A stretch of 64,000 bases of DNA from Adiantum capillus-veneris (GCA_014529385.2 CM043945.1:143784741-143848740), one strand, 5' to 3'. Shown: positions 47,165 through 58,692, counted from the first letter of the stretch. Notes: generated by a model from the sequence alone, not told the origin. Made by a program: numbers and translations.

Positions 47165-50100
47165 AGATAGATAGATAGTTCTATTATCGTCCTCGGAGGT
47201 CAAATATATGACCTATGGGACCAAATGAACATGTCACATGGTGTAAATGGAGGTCATAAGTGACTCTCAATGCTCAAAAATGGCTGAAATGAGCATCGCA
47301 ATAGAGAGTTTACATCGTGGTTGGGAGAGGAAGGTATGTAGGGAGAGCTCATGGCAAAATATATGGGCAAAAGAGGACCTAATGTGTTCAAAAGCTGAGC
47401 ACTCAAGTAGTGTGTGGTACTCACTCTCTCGCACTTAACAAGGGCATAAGGTGCAAAGTCGATAAGACTCCTCGCCAGTGCCCAACGTCCTGTCTCACAG
47501 CGTAGAGAATGCGAGCTAAGATGAATGGAGGCAATGGTGCGGATCGCACTCAATGGGATGGGCTCAAGGATGTAGGGATGGGTTTGGTTACCGCACTCGG
47601 AGAAGAAGAGAGATTTGTAGTTTGGGGCAATGTGTGTGATGTAATGGCTAAAGAAAGAACCTCCAAATCTCTCCCAAGCCGTGATACATTGGCATTGTAA
47701 GAAGGCCTCATTAACTTGGGAGTCGATCGATGCATCCTTGACCAAGTGACATGCATCCCATCTTCCAAACTATTTCTTGATGTCAAGCATCCACCCCGAA
47801 CTTAGTATTTTGCTCTTGCATGTCTTTTGGACCTTTTGACTTGCTTCATATGCAATTCTGGGAAGTCGATAGAAAGGGCTACGTTGTGTCTGAAGCATGT
47901 ATTCCACAACACTTTGCATGCCCAAGACCTCAATGGGAAGTGATCCGGACTCAAGAAGTAAGAGCATGTAGGGTGTTTGTGTCTTAACTTGGAAAAAGTT
48001 GGTGAGAAAACGCTTTTGGACATTCTCAAACTCTTTTCAAGTAGCTTCCCGATGCTACCATCCCACACCTCCACTCCATAAAGAAGCACCGGTGTCATCA
48101 ATGTGTCAAAGAGGTAATTTTTGAGAGCCCAACACTTGATCTCTCTAGCATTGCACATGTTGTCAAATGCATAATAAGCCCTCTTTCCGGCTTCCAAGTG
48201 ACACATTGCGCAATTCTTCCATCCATGATTAGATGGCACCTCAAGGCCAAGGTACTTGAAGCTATCTACCACTTCAAGTTGCTCATTGTTGTATACAATG
48301 CATGGATTTATCATTGAGGGTCTTTACAAGCATGACCTTGGTTTTGGATCCATTCACGATCATCCCGCTATGTAGGCAAAAGCGTTCCAAGACACTCATA
48401 AGCTTTTGGGAATCTTCTAAGGTATGTGCCAAGAGCACTACATCATCGGCATAAATCAAAAGCATGATCACCGCATTTACGATCTTAACCTCTTCTATGC
48501 CTTCTTGTTGTATAAAATCAAGAACTATGCATTCCAATTCATCAATGAGTAGCCCAAAGAGCATCCTTGTTTGACATCAATGGTGCTTGCACAAAATTCT
48601 GAAATTCCATCTCCCATACGTAGTCGACATATCACTTTTTGGTAGATGCAAAAGACTGCATGCATAAATTCTCTTGGCACTTGAAGGCTTTGCATACATC
48701 TCCAAAGATTTCCTCGCAGTACCATATCAAAAGCTTTCTTGAAATCCACAAAGCAACAATACCGCTTTTTTCCTTTCAATCGAGACGCTTCCATAAGAAC
48801 TCGAAGAGTGACAAGGTGATCAATAGTGCTATGATATTGCTTTCATAATCCTGCTTGGCCTAGCGCACATTTGCCGTTCTTTTCATCCCATTCACTTATC
48901 TTCATCTCCATGATACATCCAAATCACTTTGCCATCAAAGAACCAACCATTATAGTGCGGTAGTTGTTCACATTATTTACATCTCCTTCTTTGTGCAAAG
49001 GTTTGATCCAATTTTCACTCCAATCATGAGGCATGCCATGGTGAAGTGCAAAGTTAAACATGTCACATATCCAATACCGTGTTTTCTTGCTTGTCCATTT
49101 AATCATTTCAGCCTTGACACCTTGTAGGTCCCCTGCCTTGCGAGTAGCAAGTTTCTCAAGCGCGCAACATACATCTTTAATGGTAAAGAAGGGAGGCATA
49201 AATGGAAGGGAGCTACAACACTCCATCTTATCAACATTGGGTTGCTCATAGAGGTTCTTGCAATGCGTATACATATCCTCAAGATTCAAGTCACCAAAGA
49301 TCTCAACACGCTTTCCTTTTAGATTTTGCCAAAACTTGCCACATGCATGTGCTTTCTCTTGCGCTAAAAGAAGTTGTTTTTTGACTTTCCACCTTCTCCT
49401 CTTTTTTTGAACAAGTGCTTTGTATGTGTGTGACTGTTCCAAATAACCTTCCTTGTCTTTGCTTGCATCCAACCTTAGCAAGTGTTTTCGGGCTTGACTA
49501 CATTCCATGTCGAACCATTTCTTCTTGGTTCTACCTTTCTTAGATCTTTTGCAAGACATGTGTTTCACTGAAAAGCATTCCCTCGCACAAGAGCAAATTA
49601 CTTCTTTGAAAACTTTCCACTTGCATTCTAATGTTGGGCTCTCTTGATGATCTTTCATGCTTAACATTTGGTCCACCATATCAGCATATATAAGTGCTCG
49701 TTTGAAGTCTAGATGTAGGTACGAATGATTCACATCATGATTGGAGGCTACATGCTCGGGTCTTTTACCACACTTGAGGTCAGTACATAGTATCCTTTGA
49801 TCCGATTTAGGATTCCATTCACCAAGTGTACCGCTTTGTATGCATTCTATAGTGGCTTCCGAAACAACATATAGTCGATCACACTATCACCATTGTGCTT
49901 TCTACATGTAAAGTCATTGGTTCCTTGCCATAAAGATACACCATTTGCAATGAGCATTCCGATACTATTGCACATATGTAGAAGTGACTTTCCATAGTGA
50001 TCCAATTCTTTTGCATCATTAGAACTTTGATTATACATGTATGAGTCATCCATTCTTCTTGAGACATACGGCATGTCAACTTGTTGTGTGTCGTGTTGTA

Positions 50101-51405
50101 ACCTATTTGTGCGAGCATTCATGTCTCCAAAGACAATGAATTCACCTTGGTCCTTGTAATGAGCAATGTCTTCCTCTAGTTCAACAAAGAGCTGATCTCT
50201 ATCCATATCTAAGCGAGCATAAAAGTTGGAGTCATAGTGAGGAATGTAGCAACCAACCACAAACATGACTTGACCATTGGGTGGACTGATTTTCAGCCAT
50301 AAGTAGCGTTTATACTTATCTTCTTTGACAATGGAAATATCTTTCAAACCCTTTTTTATCATACATGCTACGCCTCCTTGGCCTCTACGTTGCTTTGCAT
50401 TTTTGGTCCACATCAAAGAATGCACATCATATTTGTCAAATCCAAGAATTCGTTGCGCATCATGCTCCCATGTTTTGACAAGAAGTATCACATCGGAGTC
50501 ATTGGTAAGCTCGTCAATCCCAATTCCCACATTACATCGATAGCCGTTACAATTCCAAAATCTTATTCACAAGCGTGAGTTGGTCTCATAGATCATGTGT
50601 CCCTATTTGTTGGGTGGACTTGCACCCTTCTCAAGTGACTTTTCTTCTTGAGATGACACCTTGACCTTCTTGGTTCTTTCCTCATATGCTTTGCAACGTA
50701 CATTTTGTTGCATAAGAGTGCGATCCTCATATACATTACAACCCATTCCTTTGAGGTAGATCCAACTATTGTCAAGGATGATCTTTCTCTTTACCTCATC
50801 AGACATGGTATAGACAAAAGGTCTTTCTCCCAAGCAAGGGACTCCTTGTTTTCCAACTCGATGTGCAGCATAAGCTATGATTCTAAACATGCCAAATTGT
50901 GTAGCAAAAAACTCTTCAATAGCAACTGCAAGAGATTGGGGTGTTTCCATGCTTTCCTCCTTGATTACACGAATGGCGATGTTCTTTGAGTGTTTTTACC
51001 GTTCTTGCATTTCTTGAGTGTCCACATTCTCTACATTCTTTGCTTGCACAACGGCTTGCATGATAGGAGATGTGGAAACCACATTATCCTTACATATATT
51101 AGCCCATGATTTGGATGCATTTCTCATCTCACATACATCATGTCGTAATTTATCTATTATTTCCTCTTTCAATACATGATCACTCTCAACTTTGCTCAAG
51201 CGCTCTTTCAATACATTTGTGTCCACAAAAGAGCGCTTACATTCTTGAACTTCATTGTCAAGATGCACCAAGCGTGTTGTTTGCATTTCAAGAACCTTCT
51301 TGAGGTGCTCATTCTCCACAACCAAAACTCTTAAAGTACCATTTTCCATTGCAAGTGCACGCAACTCTACACCTTGCTTGTTGATGGTTTCTTGTAATGA
51401 GATCA
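47165..51405 (-). mobile_element. LINE copy C, about 4.2 kb
   Basis: Non-LTR retrotransposon with an ORF1 part (51406-50603), ORF2 endonuclease, RT and C-terminal zinc region. Its 3' end reads GTTCTATTAT in reverse and passes into CT repeats without poly(A). The 5' side meets an unrelated plus-strand frame near 51405, so it may be truncated. Confidence 0.88.
47254..50530 (-). pseudogene. LINE ORF2: endonuclease and reverse transcriptase
   Basis: Endonuclease/exonuclease/phosphatase domain at 50530-49847 (VILLVKTWEHD, RGQGGVACMIKKGL, VVGCYIPH, EFIVFGDMNARTN). Then a basic linker, and RT from 49250 with FCIYQ, KKRYCCFVDFKKAFDMV and LIYADDVVLLAHT; the YADD catalytic motif is at 48442-48453. Next a thumb/connection segment (FKYLGLEV, TPVLLYGVEVWDGS; 48314-47802), and a C-terminal CX2C...H...C zinc-binding segment near 47440-47380. 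Frameshifts and stops occur at about 49840, 48920, 48800, 48560 and 48290. Typical L1-clade architecture without an RNase H that I can see. It should nick a target and prime on it; the CT context of all copies suggests the preferred target. Confidence 0.85.
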
Positions 51406-51406
51406 A
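50603..51406 (-). pseudogene. LINE ORF1 fragment (coiled coil)
   Basis: 51406-50996 encodes a leucine-rich coiled coil (LRALAMENGTLRVLVVENEH, LKERLSKVESDHVLKEEI). 50950-50603 encodes a compact domain (VAIEEFFATQFGMFRIIAYA, VYTMSDEVKRKIILDNSWIY) ending in a basic Lys-rich tail. The position before ORF2 on the same strand suggests the RNA-binding ORF1 protein. No CCHC knuckle or clear RRM signature is visible. Confidence 0.55.
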
Positions 51407-52095
51407 GTATGTTCAATAAGATTGTTTCCCTTTCTTTGGTGGAGTTTAAAGCACTCAACCACAAGCTTAGTAGAGCCAAATTGCACCTTTCTCATTTGCA
51501 AAGCCTTCATTCTTTGCAAAAAGCACCACATAGCCTTTGTATGAAACCGCCTCGCCTTACCATAGAAGACTCTCAAGCTCAGGCACTCTTAAGCGCCAAG
51601 CTTTACGCTCTCAATATCCAATTCCAATTAGATTGCACTAAAGCTTACATCCAAGCTCAAGAGTTGCTTGTCAATAACCTCCAAAAATCCTTTGATGATT
51701 ACCACGATCTTGTGGAAGAGAGGCTGGCGGACCTCACCGAAAAGCTGGCACCCATCTCTTTCCCAAGAGTGCAACCCGCAACTTGGGCGAATCAACTCTT
51801 GCTTTGGAAGCAAACCTCCCTCAACGATTTTGATGCACATCTTCAAAATCAAATTCTCCAAGCCCATTTGGCCTCCTCCTTGACCATAGCGGCACACAAT
51901 GCTAGGAAGAGAACCCAATCCTCCATCTTGGAAGAAGTGGAGTCATTGCCTAAGGAGGAAACGGTGGGAGAATTAGTGCTTCATGAAGTCACCACACAAA
52001 TGAAAAAGCTTCTTTCACCCCCCCGAAAGAAGCCCGCTAGCAACTCCCACCGCTCAAAACCCTACAAACCCTCTCCTCCGAAGGTAAACTCATAG
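51407..52095 (+). CDS. Hypothetical helical protein fragment
   Basis: An uninterrupted plus-strand frame of about 230 codons. It is rich in Leu, Gln and Glu with long predicted helices (YIQAQELLVNNLQKSFDDYH, ERLADLTEKLAP) and a basic Pro/Ser/Lys-rich C-terminus (SPPRKKPASNSH). It is head-to-head with LINE ORF1, and its first codons overlap the LINE boundary, so the N-terminus is probably lost. I do not recognise a family. It could be an ORF1/gag-like protein of another retroelement, possibly linked to the Penelope-like remnant downstream, but nothing proves that. Confidence 0.35.
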
Positions 52096-53997
52096 CTTTT
52101 CGATTGTGGGTAGAAGGGGAGAAAAAGGAGAGGGAACTTCCGCAAGGGAAGAAGAGCTTGCGGGAAGAGAGCAAAAAGAGGAAGGCAAGACAAGGGGAGG
52201 ATTAGCAAGGAGGCCTCCTTGAGTGTTGTTGGAGAAAATGCCACCAAGTTTGGTTTGAGGAGAGCTGGCCGAGGTGATGGGAGAGGGAGGGGTTAGCGAT
52301 GCCGAGGTTTTTTGTCACGGGAAGGGAAAGTTGTTCAAGATCCTCGAGAGGTAGGTTGGCGGTGAGGCCGTGGATTTCTTCCGAGTTAAAAAGGTTTTCT
52401 TTTAGAGGAAGTGGGAAAGGTTGCCGTTGGAGAAGGTAGATTGATGAGTTTTTCCGCCGTGATAAAGCTGGGAAACGTAGGATTACTAGCGGGAGGGGTG
52501 ATGGGTTTCAAAAAAATTACAAGGGCCGGGGAAGCGGATGAGGAATTTAGAGGTTTTGGGGGGTGGACTACCAAATCGGACATCGGAGATGCCATAATGG
52601 AAGGGGCCAGAGCAGAGACCGTGGGAGTGCCCTCTAATGCCATAGGGGTGGGATAAGATCCCACGTTTGTTGATGAAGAGGGTGCAAGAGTTTTCATTGG
52701 AAAGAGGTTAGCGGTGAGAGCACCCCTTTGACTAGCAAAGGAAAGTTTAAAAACACCTTGCTAGTTTAGTCAGTTTTGTAGAGAGTGTGACGCTGCCACA
52801 GCTTCAAGACAAGCTGGGACCCGCAAAATGAGCAAAAGCTTGAACCGAGCAGCACTAATGAGGTATCTCCTGAAAACTACACAGCAGCCATGCTAGTTGG
52901 TCCCCATCTGGAATCCGCAGCTAACTGCCTAGTGTTGGGCTAGGACCTCCACCCGAGCTGTGCCGCCGCCACACTGATATAAACTGAGGTACGACATCGC
53001 ATCTTTCTGCAGCTGCGCCTTCTGGTTGGCCAATATTCAGCTATCGAATCCACGTCGCAAACAGTAGGTGGGGCCGAGAGGTTCAAATACCACTCTTGCT
53101 GGAGAGGAGGAAGGGCTTTAAATGGCTGGCGTTTTACGTTCGGCTACCAATGTTGGATGATGCAGCCTGCTCCAAGTTTGAAGCCTTGTAGAAAACGAAC
53201 AGCCTGCTCCAAGTTTGAAGCCATGTAGAAAACGAACAGCCGTAAAGCAAGGCGAGGTGATATTGCCAACACGCAGTAGTACCAGTGCAGTAGGCTGGGA
53301 TGATTGCATGGGATGAAAACGGGTACCTGCATAGCTCCGTCGCGGCAGTGTTTTTTTGTAGTGCCGTTGCAATTCCGCCCAAGCACCAGGTTCGTGTAGC
53401 CGCTCGAGACAGGAGCATTAGCACCATGAAGGAGGAGCGCTGCAATCGCTGTTGAAGCTGCCGATAATATCCGACATTGGCCTTACAAAGAAGACAAGGA
53501 GATGCCGAAGGGTGAATGCTGCCGCCGCGTTGAGAGAAGCCTTTGTTGAAGGCACCGTGAGAGGCTATGATAGCCTATCCGAGACATTGGGGAGCAGCAT
53601 ACACCCGTGAGCGGTCTGTCGAGTAGATGACCCCGTAGGGTAGTGTAGGTGATTAGCAAGTAGAGGCAATAGGGGTACTGTAGGAGGTATGGGAGGCAAT
53701 GAGATGTAACAAGCTAAGGGGGGAATGGTGCGCCGAGAGAAGGGGGGAAAGGTGGAGAGAGAGGGGGAGTTGCTGGAGATGGTGTGAGATGGAAGCAGTT
53801 CCATAAAGGAGAGCAGGGGCGAGCATGTCTGCAAAGATGAGTTAAGGCGAGCTAAGGTGAGCAGCTCCTTGAGGTGAGCAAAAATCGGGACGCGAGAGTC
53901 TCTGTTGGGAGCGTAGGACGAATGGGTTCCTGGTGCAGGGGAGAGCTCGATGCTTTGCTATTTTAATTTTTATTTTTAACATGGCTTTAAACGGTCA
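52096..53997. other. Unclassified; Pro/Ser-rich antisense frame
   Basis: Only weak coding signals. The minus-strand frame 52697-52386 is Pro/Ser/Thr-rich without motifs. A 40-bp tandem duplication lies at about 53160-53238 (GCCTGCTCCAAGTTTGAAGC repeated). No LTR or TIR found. Confidence 0.35.
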
Positions 53998-54130
53998 GGC
54001 AAAGCTTAAAACCCAAAGACTTTTAAAAGCCCAACGTCTAAGGCAAGGCTTAAAACCCAAAGACTTTAAAATCCAAAGTCTAAGGCAAAGCTTAAAACCC
54101 AAAGACTTTTAAGGGCCAAAAGTCTAGGGA
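53998..54130. repeat. Tandem repeat, about 45 bp x 3
   Basis: Three units starting GCAA(A/G)GCTTAAAACCCAAA, each ending near AGTCTA(A/G)G. Confidence 0.8.
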
Positions 54131-54328
54131 AAGGCTTTTAATAAAAGGTTAAAGACTTACATTTGAGATGGTTCCCGCCAGTGAGAGAAAGGGGCGGGGA
54201 AAAAGGAAGGGACGGTGGGGGGGGGGGAGGGGGGGCACAACGGGGAGAATAAGAGAAGTGCGGAAAATATAGAACGCAAGTGCTACGCTAGTCATCATAG
54301 AGGAATAATTAAAGTCCTCTAGAACAAA

Positions 54329-54477
54329 CTTTGCAATAAAAAGAAATCAAAGCGAGTGAAACTTGCGAGAGAAGATAGAGACCAAGGAGGTGGTTGGGGG
54401 GGGGGGTTGGGTTTGTAGAAACAAAAGCATGTATTACACCAAACGCGTTTCGCTTAATAAGCTCTTCAGTGGTGTAA
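54329..54477 (-). repeat. Penelope-like arm (pseudo-LTR), left
   Basis: Reverse complement matches 55461-55577 over the stretch from GAATACATGC-like sequence through TTTGTTTCTACAAACCCAAC and CTTGGTCTCTATCTTCTCTC to TTTCTTTTTATTGCAAAG, with few differences. Confidence 0.8.
54434..54477 (-). ncRNA. Hammerhead ribozyme, type I, Penelope style
   Basis: Minus strand, 44 nt. Stem I: TTACACCA (54477-54470) pairs with TGGTGTAA (54441-54434), 8 of 8. Core box CTGAAGA (54469-54463) fits CUGANGA. Stem II: GCTT-ATT-AAGC (54462-54452). GAAA box (54451-54448). Stem III is the minimal A-C/G-U pair of CGCGT, as in Penelope elements. Expected cleavage is after 54442 (U as H17). All invariant core bases are present. 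H17 is U, not the usual C, which may slow cleavage. Confidence 0.8.
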
Positions 54478-54825
54478 ACAATAGGAGGATATGGAGGGGG
54501 TATAAATAGTGAGGTGTGGCTCAAAAAATTGCATCAGGTACTATATTAAAGAGGGGTAGTACCCATTGAAAGACAGATAATGACCACTCTATAAGTGGGT
54601 ACCTTACAAAAAAGGGAGGGAAAGGGAGGGAAAGGAAGAGGGTTGGTAGGTTAATAAAGTTTGTGCATGGGCTGCTAAAAGGAGTGGCCAAAAATGTACA
54701 AAAAAGGAAAAAATCCAAGTATGTTGACTCCGTCTAGGGAATGGGTGTAGTTATTTAGAGGGGTTGCACATAACCAAGAGGTCAAAGATTATCGAAGTAA
54801 GCTGAGGAAGGGTTTAGTAAAAAAT

Positions 54826-55460
54826 GGAGGGTGGAATTCCTTTTTTCTTGGAAGGGGGGGGGGGGGGGGGGGAAGAAGGTTTAGAGAGAAAAGTGCCGAG
54901 ATTGGGCGCATTTGTCCAACATACCAAAGGTTTAGGTAAATGCGCGAGGTCGGTGTTGGATTTAAGAAGCTTAGTAAGGGGTTTGATAATGGAACGAGAA
55001 AAATTGAGATGGCGTATTAGAGGTGAGAAAGGAATCTTGATGATGGTTGGAGCGGGTTTGGTTTTGGACATAGATTGGAGGAGAGAGGGTCTCAGGTTGT
55101 AGGAAAGGTATAGGAAGCAAGCTTCCAAGAGGGGAGAGGGATAACCCTTCACTCTTAGCCTAGCAAAGAAAAGGTTACGAATGGAGATAAGCCTGAAAGA
55201 GAGCTTTCTATAATAATGTATCTCCAAAGCTCTGAGAGAATAAAGGCGATCTTTTGGTGGTAGGGTTCCAAGATTGCCAAGGGATGTAATTGTAGGAATT
55301 AAGGCTTTTTTGGTAGCAATGGGTATCTAAGAATCCATAAGCGCCAAAAGAGGGTCCCTTGAAGAAATGAATATCCACAATAAAAGCTTCTTGCGAGGAT
55401 GTCGCAACGGAGATTTTGATATGTTCTTGGAGAGGGTGTCCATACTTCTGGAGGAGCTTG
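54826..55460 (-). pseudogene. Penelope-like reverse transcriptase fragment
   Basis: The minus-strand frame encodes the back half of a PLE-type RT: EHIKISVATSS, FIVDIHFFKGPSF (the FLDV.I.KG block), LDTHCYQKSLNSYNYIPWQS (the Y.K..N...Y...S block), then, after a stop and frame change near 55215, LFFARLRVKGYPSPLLEACF and PKPLVCWTNAPNLGTFL (the LP..PLV.WR..PNL...L block). The palm with the catalytic aspartates is missing upstream, consistent with 5' truncation. Family assignment rests on this ordered set of blocks. A non-functional copy. Confidence 0.7.
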
Positions 55461-55577
55461 TTTGGTGGAATACATGCTTTTGTTTCTACAAACCCAACCC
55501 CCCCAACCACCTCCTTGGTCTCTATCTTCTCTCGCAAGTTTCGCTCGCTTTGATTTCTTTTTATTGCAAAGTCAGGC
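55461..55577 (+). repeat. Penelope-like arm, right, inverted partial copy
   Basis: Starts TTTGGTGGAATACATGC, which corresponds to the bases at the ribozyme cleavage site of the left arm. Upstream, CTTCTGGAGGAGCTT may be a worn CTGANGA/stem II remnant, but the GAAA box is missing, so no active ribozyme is expected here. Confidence 0.75.
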
Positions 55578-56480
55578 TTTGGTGCCCCACTGACCTTTGG
55601 ATATTGGTTTTGGGTAACCTAAAAGTTTGTAAATGGGAATCCTAGCAAATTTCAAGGGTAGCTTCCTTATCTCACAAGCTTTCTTCCTAGCTATAGGAGA
55701 CTCAATTTGGAGTTGTGTGTCAAAAGTTAGAGTAGTTTTGGTAAACTGCACTTGAAACAGCACTCAAAACAGTTTCAAGATCAGGACACAAAGAGATTTT
55801 GTGCTTGTATCTTGGCTTCCAGAGGGTATTTTTCACTCAAACTTGAGATTTGGTATGTACTCAAGTAGATCTACAAACTTATGAAGTCCAATACCCTCAC
55901 TATGTAGAGGTACACTAATCGCGATCATTGACCCCATGTCACAGTTTTGGAAGATTTTTGCACAGTAGCTAGCCCTTGATGTCTTGATACCAAGTGTCTT
56001 TGTATTTTTGAATTTGGAGATGTTTTGACCAATCAAAACCCAAATCCCAAGTGGTTTTGCAGGTATTGGCCTGATTGTGTAACTGGGACTTTTGACCACT
56101 TTCTTTTGCTTTTTTGACCTTGCCCCTTTTGGAAAATATGTTGCACTAGATGTCAGCTACCTAATCACCAAGTCTCAACTCAAAATGTCATTGGGGTACA
56201 CCGATCGCAATCGTAGTTCTGCGATCGTAGTTCTAGCTCATTTTCAAGTGAAACTTGTGGATATGGTAGACAATGATGTGTACAGTCTACTCCTCAAATA
56301 TTTTTGAATTTGGACAAGAAAAAGTCAAGTTTTTACCAGATCTTGGTTTGCTGCAGTGGTTTTCTGACTGTCTGCTGTTTTTGGCTATTTTGGTGATTTT
56401 TTTTGAATTTTGACATCTCCTGGTATCTTATATAACCTACATGGATGTGGAAACAAATCTGGGTCAGATCTGGGACTGAG

Positions 56481-56500
56481 GTACACCGATCACGATCGTT
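56481..56500. repeat. Leader palindrome core, X copy 3
   Basis: GTACACCGATCACGATCGTT; the central CACG is a changed CGCG, as in E1 copy 3. Confidence 0.6.
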
Positions 56501-57175
56501 GTTTGGAGCCCAAATTGGATGAAATGTCACTAGCTTGTTCACTAGGCTATTTTAAGCCCAGCCGCCAAACACTTTTGTATTTGGACTCAAAAAAGTCAAG
56601 AATTTACAGTTTCTTGGTCTGAAGTGCCTGATTTTCCAATTTTATCAGGTTTGATTGATTTTGATGTTTGATTTGGGATTTGAGAGATACCTAGTCTTGT
56701 CCTATGCACAGGCTATCCCTCTGTATGGTTTCTTCCCAGTTTTGATGTGTTTTGGTCTACTGAAAGTCAATTTCTATGCCAGTTTAGCAGTTTTTGACTT
56801 GGATCTATATTTAGTGGTTTTGACCAGTTTTTTGTGGTTTTTGATGTTTGTATACCCTTGAAGAGTCTACTCATCAAATTTGGTACAAATCTGAGGTCTT
56901 GGTACACCGATTGCGATCGTAGTTATGAGCCCAAATTCAACCAAATTTGGCATGCTTGTAGACACTGATGTTTTAAGGCTATCCCCCAAGTCTTTTTGCA
57001 TTTGGATCACCAAAAGTCAAGATTTTACAGTTTCTTGGTCTGTCATGCTAGTTTTACCTAGGTGGCCTGATTTCCTTGATTTTTGATGTTTTTGGGTGTG
57101 GTTGCTTTAGACAAACTTGTTTAGAATCTTATCACGAAGGCGCATGTCAAATCTTGTACAATTCTGACATTGAGG

Positions 57176-57197
57176 TACACCGATCACGATCGTAATT
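57176..57197. repeat. Leader palindrome core, X copy 5
   Basis: GTACACCGATCACGATCGTA, the copy nearest the primer site. Confidence 0.6.
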
Positions 57198-57723
57198 CCA
57201 GAGCCAAATCTGATGACATTTTATAGGCTCTCTCTGACAAGTATTTCCCAGTGTTTGGTGCTACCACTTTGTGATTTGAATCAATTTCAGCTCTGTTTGG
57301 TCAGATTTTCTAATTTTAGAGTCTTATGGCCCTTTTGCCAAAGTTATGGTTTTCTGGTGTTTTTCACTCTATCTTTTGCCCCAAATCTGACTGGAATGTG
57401 ATTTACTTATCCTACTCCTAAGTACAGAAATGAAAGGACATAAGAAAATGAATCAAACAAAACAAATAGGATAAAAAACGGATGATGGATCAGTACTCAA
57501 TCAATACAAAGAAATGTGAAGAGAAAAAATGCTTAAAGCAACCTCACTCACAACTCCCTATATCTCTCAAGAGTAGATCTAGCCAGTCCACCAACCCTAG
57601 ACTCCACTAAGCACTAAACCCTTGTCTAGATGCTTCACTGAAATGTAAATGGAATGGAAATTATCTTTTGGAACAATAAGAAAACTCTGAATACGCACTC
57701 GGTCATTCATCACCTAAGATTCA

Positions 57724-57743
57724 TTCCCCGGCAGCAGCGCCAA
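57724..57743 (-). other. Primer-binding site, X (Asp-tRNA / Athila type)
   Basis: The minus strand reads TTGGCGCTGCTGCCGGGGAA directly after the LTR end. Athila-type elements use the very similar TGGCGCCGTTGCCGGGGA. Confidence 0.85.
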
Positions 57744-58687
57744 TGTTTGCGGGTCGCCGCGCGACGGACGTCCATATATAGCATAGCCTTCAGGCATCAA
57801 CATAAATATCAATACCAAGGAAGCGACTCGGATGAGGCATGGAAACTCACTAGGGTGTCAATCCTAATAAAGTGAACTCGAAGAGATGCAACTACTAAGT
57901 CTACAAGAAAATCAAACGCACTAAAGCCAAGTAATCTGCATATGTCCTTCTACACAGCTCTACAACCATCATGCCTATTTACCATGCAAATCATATCGGA
58001 TTCGCACGAAACTTGAAGGGAAGTTATAGGGGACTATCAGGAGCATATCCTATCACTGTCACAGCATTCTGGATGGGTACATGGATTGCAATCGTTCGTC
58101 TCAAAGTACGCAAAAACAGTAAACGGATGATCCTAAAGGGTCGTTTTTGGGTCCCTAAAGCCTCTCCTAGGGTCAAAACAACATAAAATACGCATATAAA
58201 CACTCAAAACAGCGATTTAAGGCCACAACGGTTGTGTTTGATACCTAGAACGAATCTTGAATGCTTACACTTGAAGAATGAAAGAGCAGAGTAAGAAGAA
58301 CACAATGCAATAAACAAAACTGAATTTGGATTACCGTAGCCACAATAGTGATGATTACAAGTTGGAGCCAAGAGGTCGCTCTCTGTGCGTACAACAATAG
58401 TCACTTATCTTCAAAAAAAACTCCCTTTCCCACTAACCTTAGTGTATTATATACCTAGGGCTTTCTAAAGTGGCCGGCGGGCCAACTTCTCATGGACCTT
58501 TACATACATCATTGGAAAAATTACATCTTTGACTTAGACTTGACATAAATGATTGTCATTAGGATTTTACAGGGTTTGATGTATTAAACATCGGAAAAAT
58601 AATGTGACCACATCAAAACTTTGGCCGGCTGACCCAACGGGCGCCTTGGCTAGGTGGGCACTTGTATGTTGTTATCACCTCCAAACA
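57744..58687 (-). repeat. X 5' LTR
   Basis: 944 bp on the minus strand, TGTTTGGAGG to GCAAACA; partner of 18429-19363. Confidence 0.92.
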
Positions 58688-58692
58688 TTTGG
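58688..58692. repeat. Target duplication CCAAA (X into Y, 5' side)
   Basis: TTTGG on the plus strand, CCAAA on the minus strand, directly before the X 5' LTR; matches 19364-19368. Confidence 0.85.

Larger units (their letters stand above)
54329..55577 (-). mobile_element. Penelope-like element remnant with inverted arms
   Basis: A reverse-transcriptase fragment on the minus strand (55460-54826) is followed by a left arm (54329-54477, minus) carrying a hammerhead ribozyme, and is preceded by an inverted partial copy of the same arm (about 55461-55577, plus). Inverted or direct pseudo-LTRs and hammerhead motifs are known hallmarks of Penelope-like elements. No GIY-YIG endonuclease is recognisable in the about 350 bp between RT and the left arm. 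A run of 18-19 G lies at about 54857-54875. Confidence 0.75.
55578..57723 (-). repeat. X leader with tandem repeats and palindromic cores
   Basis: Non-coding on both strands. Five copies of TACACCGATCGCGATCGTAG-type sequence occur at about 55911, 56197, 56481, 56901 and 57176, with steps of 286, 284, 420 and 275 bp. Between them a second shared block recurs (AAGTCAAGATTTTACAGTTTC-type), so it is a degenerate tandem array. It lies between the X primer site and the missing X gag. Confidence 0.75.

Noticed and set aside
46412-47203. 263-codon minus-strand frame
   Set aside because: Reverse complement of a GA array; Leu/Ser strings without coding signal.
55367-55645. Separate plus-strand gene
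   Set aside because: It is the inverted arm of the Penelope-like element read in a chance frame.
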